A stretch of 5,000 nucleotides of DNA from Candidatus Roizmanbacteria bacterium CG22_combo_CG10-13_8_21_14_all_34_12 (lineage in GTDB: Bacteria; Patescibacteriota; Microgenomatia; UBA1406; GWC2-37-13). The first letter of the stretch is position 1. Every line of letters begins with the position of its first letter. A program made the position numbers and the translations under genes. The stretch lies in NCBI GenBank assembly GCA_002786595.1, contig PCTC01000031.1, positions 1-5,000 of the forward strand, given 5' to 3'. A model generated the notes under the pieces. That model did no database searches. It saw only the letters and a list, made by a program, of their open reading frames with translations, and had not been told where the DNA came from. Positions 3,788-5,000 of this stretch are shown piece after piece.

Positions 3788-5000
3788 ATGAAACACAAAA
3801 CAGCTCTCATCGTCGGCCGTTTTCAGCCCTTTCATAAGGGTCATCTTTTTTTGATAAAAAGAGCCTTGGAAAAAGCTGATAAAATCGTGGTTGGAATCGG
3901 AAGCGCAAATATCTCAGACGTTAATAATCCTATTGATTTTGAAGCTAGAAAAAAAATTATTAAAGCGGTCGCTTATAAAGAAAAATTTGAAGATAGATTG
4001 ATCAAAATAGTCCCCCTTGACGATTTTTTTAATGATAAAAAATGGCTGACAAATTTAAAAAAACAAGTAGGTGAATTTGATTTAGCTTTAGGTCACAACG
4101 AATGGACAAATAATATTTTAAAAAAAGCCGGTTATAAAGTCTTGAAAATTAATTATTATAAAAGAGGAATATATGAAGGATGGAGAATCAGAAAGTTGAT
4201 TAAACAAGAGAAGAAGTGGCAGGATCGTGTACCAACATACCTTATATCAAATATCAAAGATCAAATATCAAAGATACAGATCAAAAATCAAAAATTCAAT
4301 CACGTGGTGCTTGGGGGTACGTTTGACAGATTTCATCTTGGACATAAAAAATTATTAACGAAAGCTTTTGAGGTTGGGAAAAAAATTACCATTGGTATTG
4401 CCACAGAAGAGATCTATAAAAATAAATTTTTATCTGAAACAATTGAGTCGTTCGATATTAGACAAAAAAATATTAATAATTATATAAATTACCATCTCAG
4501 CAACGATCGAGCAAAGATGGTAAAAATGATTCCTTTTTCAGAATTTACTGGTGGGGCTGACAGAATAAAAGAGATTGATGCGATCGTGGTTTCGAGAGAA
4601 ACTTTTCCTAACGCATTAAAAATAAACGAACTAAGAAAAGAAAATAGATTGCGACCGATGACGATTGTGATTATAGAAGATGTTTTGGCTGAAGACGGAA
4701 AGTTAATTAATTCAGAACGAATTCGAGCTGGTGAAATCGATTATAATGGTTTGTCCTACGCCCTACTCCCTACGCCCTACAACCTAATAAAAATGCCTGA
4801 GAGTTTACGTCCTGCGTTGCAAAAACCGCTAGGGGAAATATACAAATCAGTTCATCAAGTTATAAAGTTCATCAAGTTTGTCAAGCCAATCCAGATCATA
4901 ACAGTTGGGGATATTATTACTGATTCCTTATTAAAGGAAGGAGTTAATCCGGACGTGAAAGTGATAGATAACAGGTCGCGACGAGAAAGCTATATAAGGT
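3788..5000 (+). CDS. Three-domain fusion: NMN adenylyltransferase, phosphopantetheine adenylyltransferase and DUF359 dephospho-CoA kinase (partial)
   Basis: The frame is open for 404 codons and leaves the window. Domain 1 (about 1-152) is archaeal NadM-type NMN adenylyltransferase: GRFQPFHKGH (10-19) with the HxGH nucleotide site, GIGSAN (36-41), and YEGWRIR (129-135) where the family usually has SGTxIR. Domain 2 (about 172-321) is archaeal CoaD-type phosphopantetheine adenylyltransferase: GGTFDRFHLGH (176-186), VVSRETFPNALKINELR (267-283), and SERIRAGEID (309-318) in place of the usual STRIR. Domain 3 (about 336 onward) resembles DUF359 (PF04019), the GTP-dependent dephospho-CoA kinase of archaea: MPESLRPALQKPLG (336-349), TVGDIITDSLL (372-382) and VIDNRSRRE (392-400), where Arg396 replaces the usual Lys. 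Its C-terminal part lies beyond 5000. The protein would adenylylate NMN or NaMN, make dephospho-CoA from phosphopantetheine and phosphorylate it to CoA. Linkers at 153-171 and 323-334, and a DUF359 spacer at 354-366, are encoded by tandem repeats. It is divergent from nadE. Domains 1 and 2 are very secure; domain 3 is secure as far as it is visible. Confidence 0.9.
   Translation, partial: MKHKTALIVGRFQPFHKGHLFLIKRALEKADKIVVGIGSANISDVNNPIDFEARKKIIKAVAYKEKFEDRLIKIVPLDDFFNDKKWLTNLKKQVGEFDLALGHNEWTNNILKKAGYKVLKINYYKRGIYEGWRIRKLIKQEKKWQDRVPTYLISNIKDQISKIQIKNQKFNHVVLGGTFDRFHLGHKKLLTKAFEVGKKITIGIATEEIYKNKFLSETIESFDIRQKNINNYINYHLSNDRAKMVKMIPFSEFTGGADRIKEIDAIVVSRETFPNALKINELRKENRLRPMTIVIIEDVLAEDGKLINSERIRAGEIDYNGLSYALLPTPYNLIKMPESLRPALQKPLGEIYKSVHQVIKFIKFVKPIQIITVGDIITDSLLKEGVNPDVKVIDNRSRRESYIR
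4244..4299 (+). repeat. 7-bp tandem repeat, ATATCAA type, about eight units, in the NMNAT-PPAT linker
   Basis: Units read ATATCAA, ATATCAA, AGATCAA, ATATCAA, AGATACA, GATCAA, AAATCAA, AAATTCAA. The later ones have drifted by one base in length. In frame they encode residues 153-171, a polar Ile/Lys/Gln/Asn-rich stretch that begins right after the last NMN adenylyltransferase motif and ends just before the first PPAT strand (HVVLGGT). The canonical unit has no stop codon in any of the three plus-strand frames. Confidence 0.88.
4755..4789 (+). repeat. 7-bp tandem repeat, CCTACGC type, five units, in the PPAT-DUF359 linker
   Basis: Units are CCTACGC (4755), CCTACTC (4762), CCTACGC (4769), CCTACAA (4776) and CCTAATA (4783), decaying rightward. 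They encode residues 323-334, rich in Tyr, Leu and Pro, between the PPAT end (GEIDYNG) and the DUF359 start (MPESLRP). The tract is conspicuously C-rich in an AT-rich gene, which suggests insertion or spread of a repeat rather than normal coding sequence. The unit has no stop codon in any plus-strand frame. Confidence 0.88.
4849..4883 (+). repeat. 8-9 bp tandem repeat, AGTTCATCA type, four units, inside the DUF359 domain
   Basis: Units are AGTTCATCA (4849), AGTTATAA (4858, one base short), AGTTCATCA (4866) and AGTTTGTCA (4875). They encode residues 354-366, between the KPLG motif and the TVGD motif of DUF359, where a variable-length spacer is plausible. The short unit shifts phase, yet the frame stays open. 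This is the third distinct repeat family in the same gene. Confidence 0.75.

Overview
The window is AT-rich (by eye about one third G+C) with tightly packed genes. It looks like DNA from a small-genome bacterium, most likely a Candidate Phyla Radiation (Patescibacteria) member, perhaps of the Microgenomates type. This is inference from four things: a bacterial-style -35/-10 promoter and TPP riboswitch, archaeal-type versions of two nucleotidyltransferases, a DUF359 CoA kinase domain, and degenerate 7-9 bp tandem repeats scattered between and inside genes. A DPANN archaeon is the main alternative. TGA ends the thiY-like gene, so the TGA-recoding CPR lineages are unlikely.

Positions 1-158 hold a promoter and a compact TPP (THI-box) riboswitch whose 3' strand appears to contain the Shine-Dalgarno sequence of the first gene. 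Positions 159-2964 are a four-gene plus-strand operon: a small thiamine-binding protein (MTH1187/YkoF type), then the permease, substrate-binding protein and ATPase of a ThiXYZ-like ABC importer. The riboswitch makes thiamine, or more likely a pyrimidine precursor of thiamine, the probable cargo.

Positions 2956-3678 on the minus strand encode an ammonia-dependent NAD synthetase (NadE), whose 3' end overlaps the ATPase gene tail-to-tail. A 109-bp divergent intergenic region with a palindromic -10-like element and two short tandem repeats separates it from a large plus-strand gene. That gene starts at 3788 and runs off the window. It encodes an apparent three-enzyme fusion: NMN adenylyltransferase (archaeal NadM type), phosphopantetheine adenylyltransferase (archaeal CoaD type) and a DUF359 GTP-dependent dephospho-CoA kinase.

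Together the genes form a cofactor cluster: uptake of a thiamine precursor, the last two steps of NAD synthesis, and the last two steps of CoA synthesis. The most unusual signal is that the fusion gene carries three different short tandem repeat families, two exactly at domain junctions and one in a spacer inside the DUF359 domain. All three have repeat units free of stop codons in every frame, while the repeats between genes all contain stop codons.
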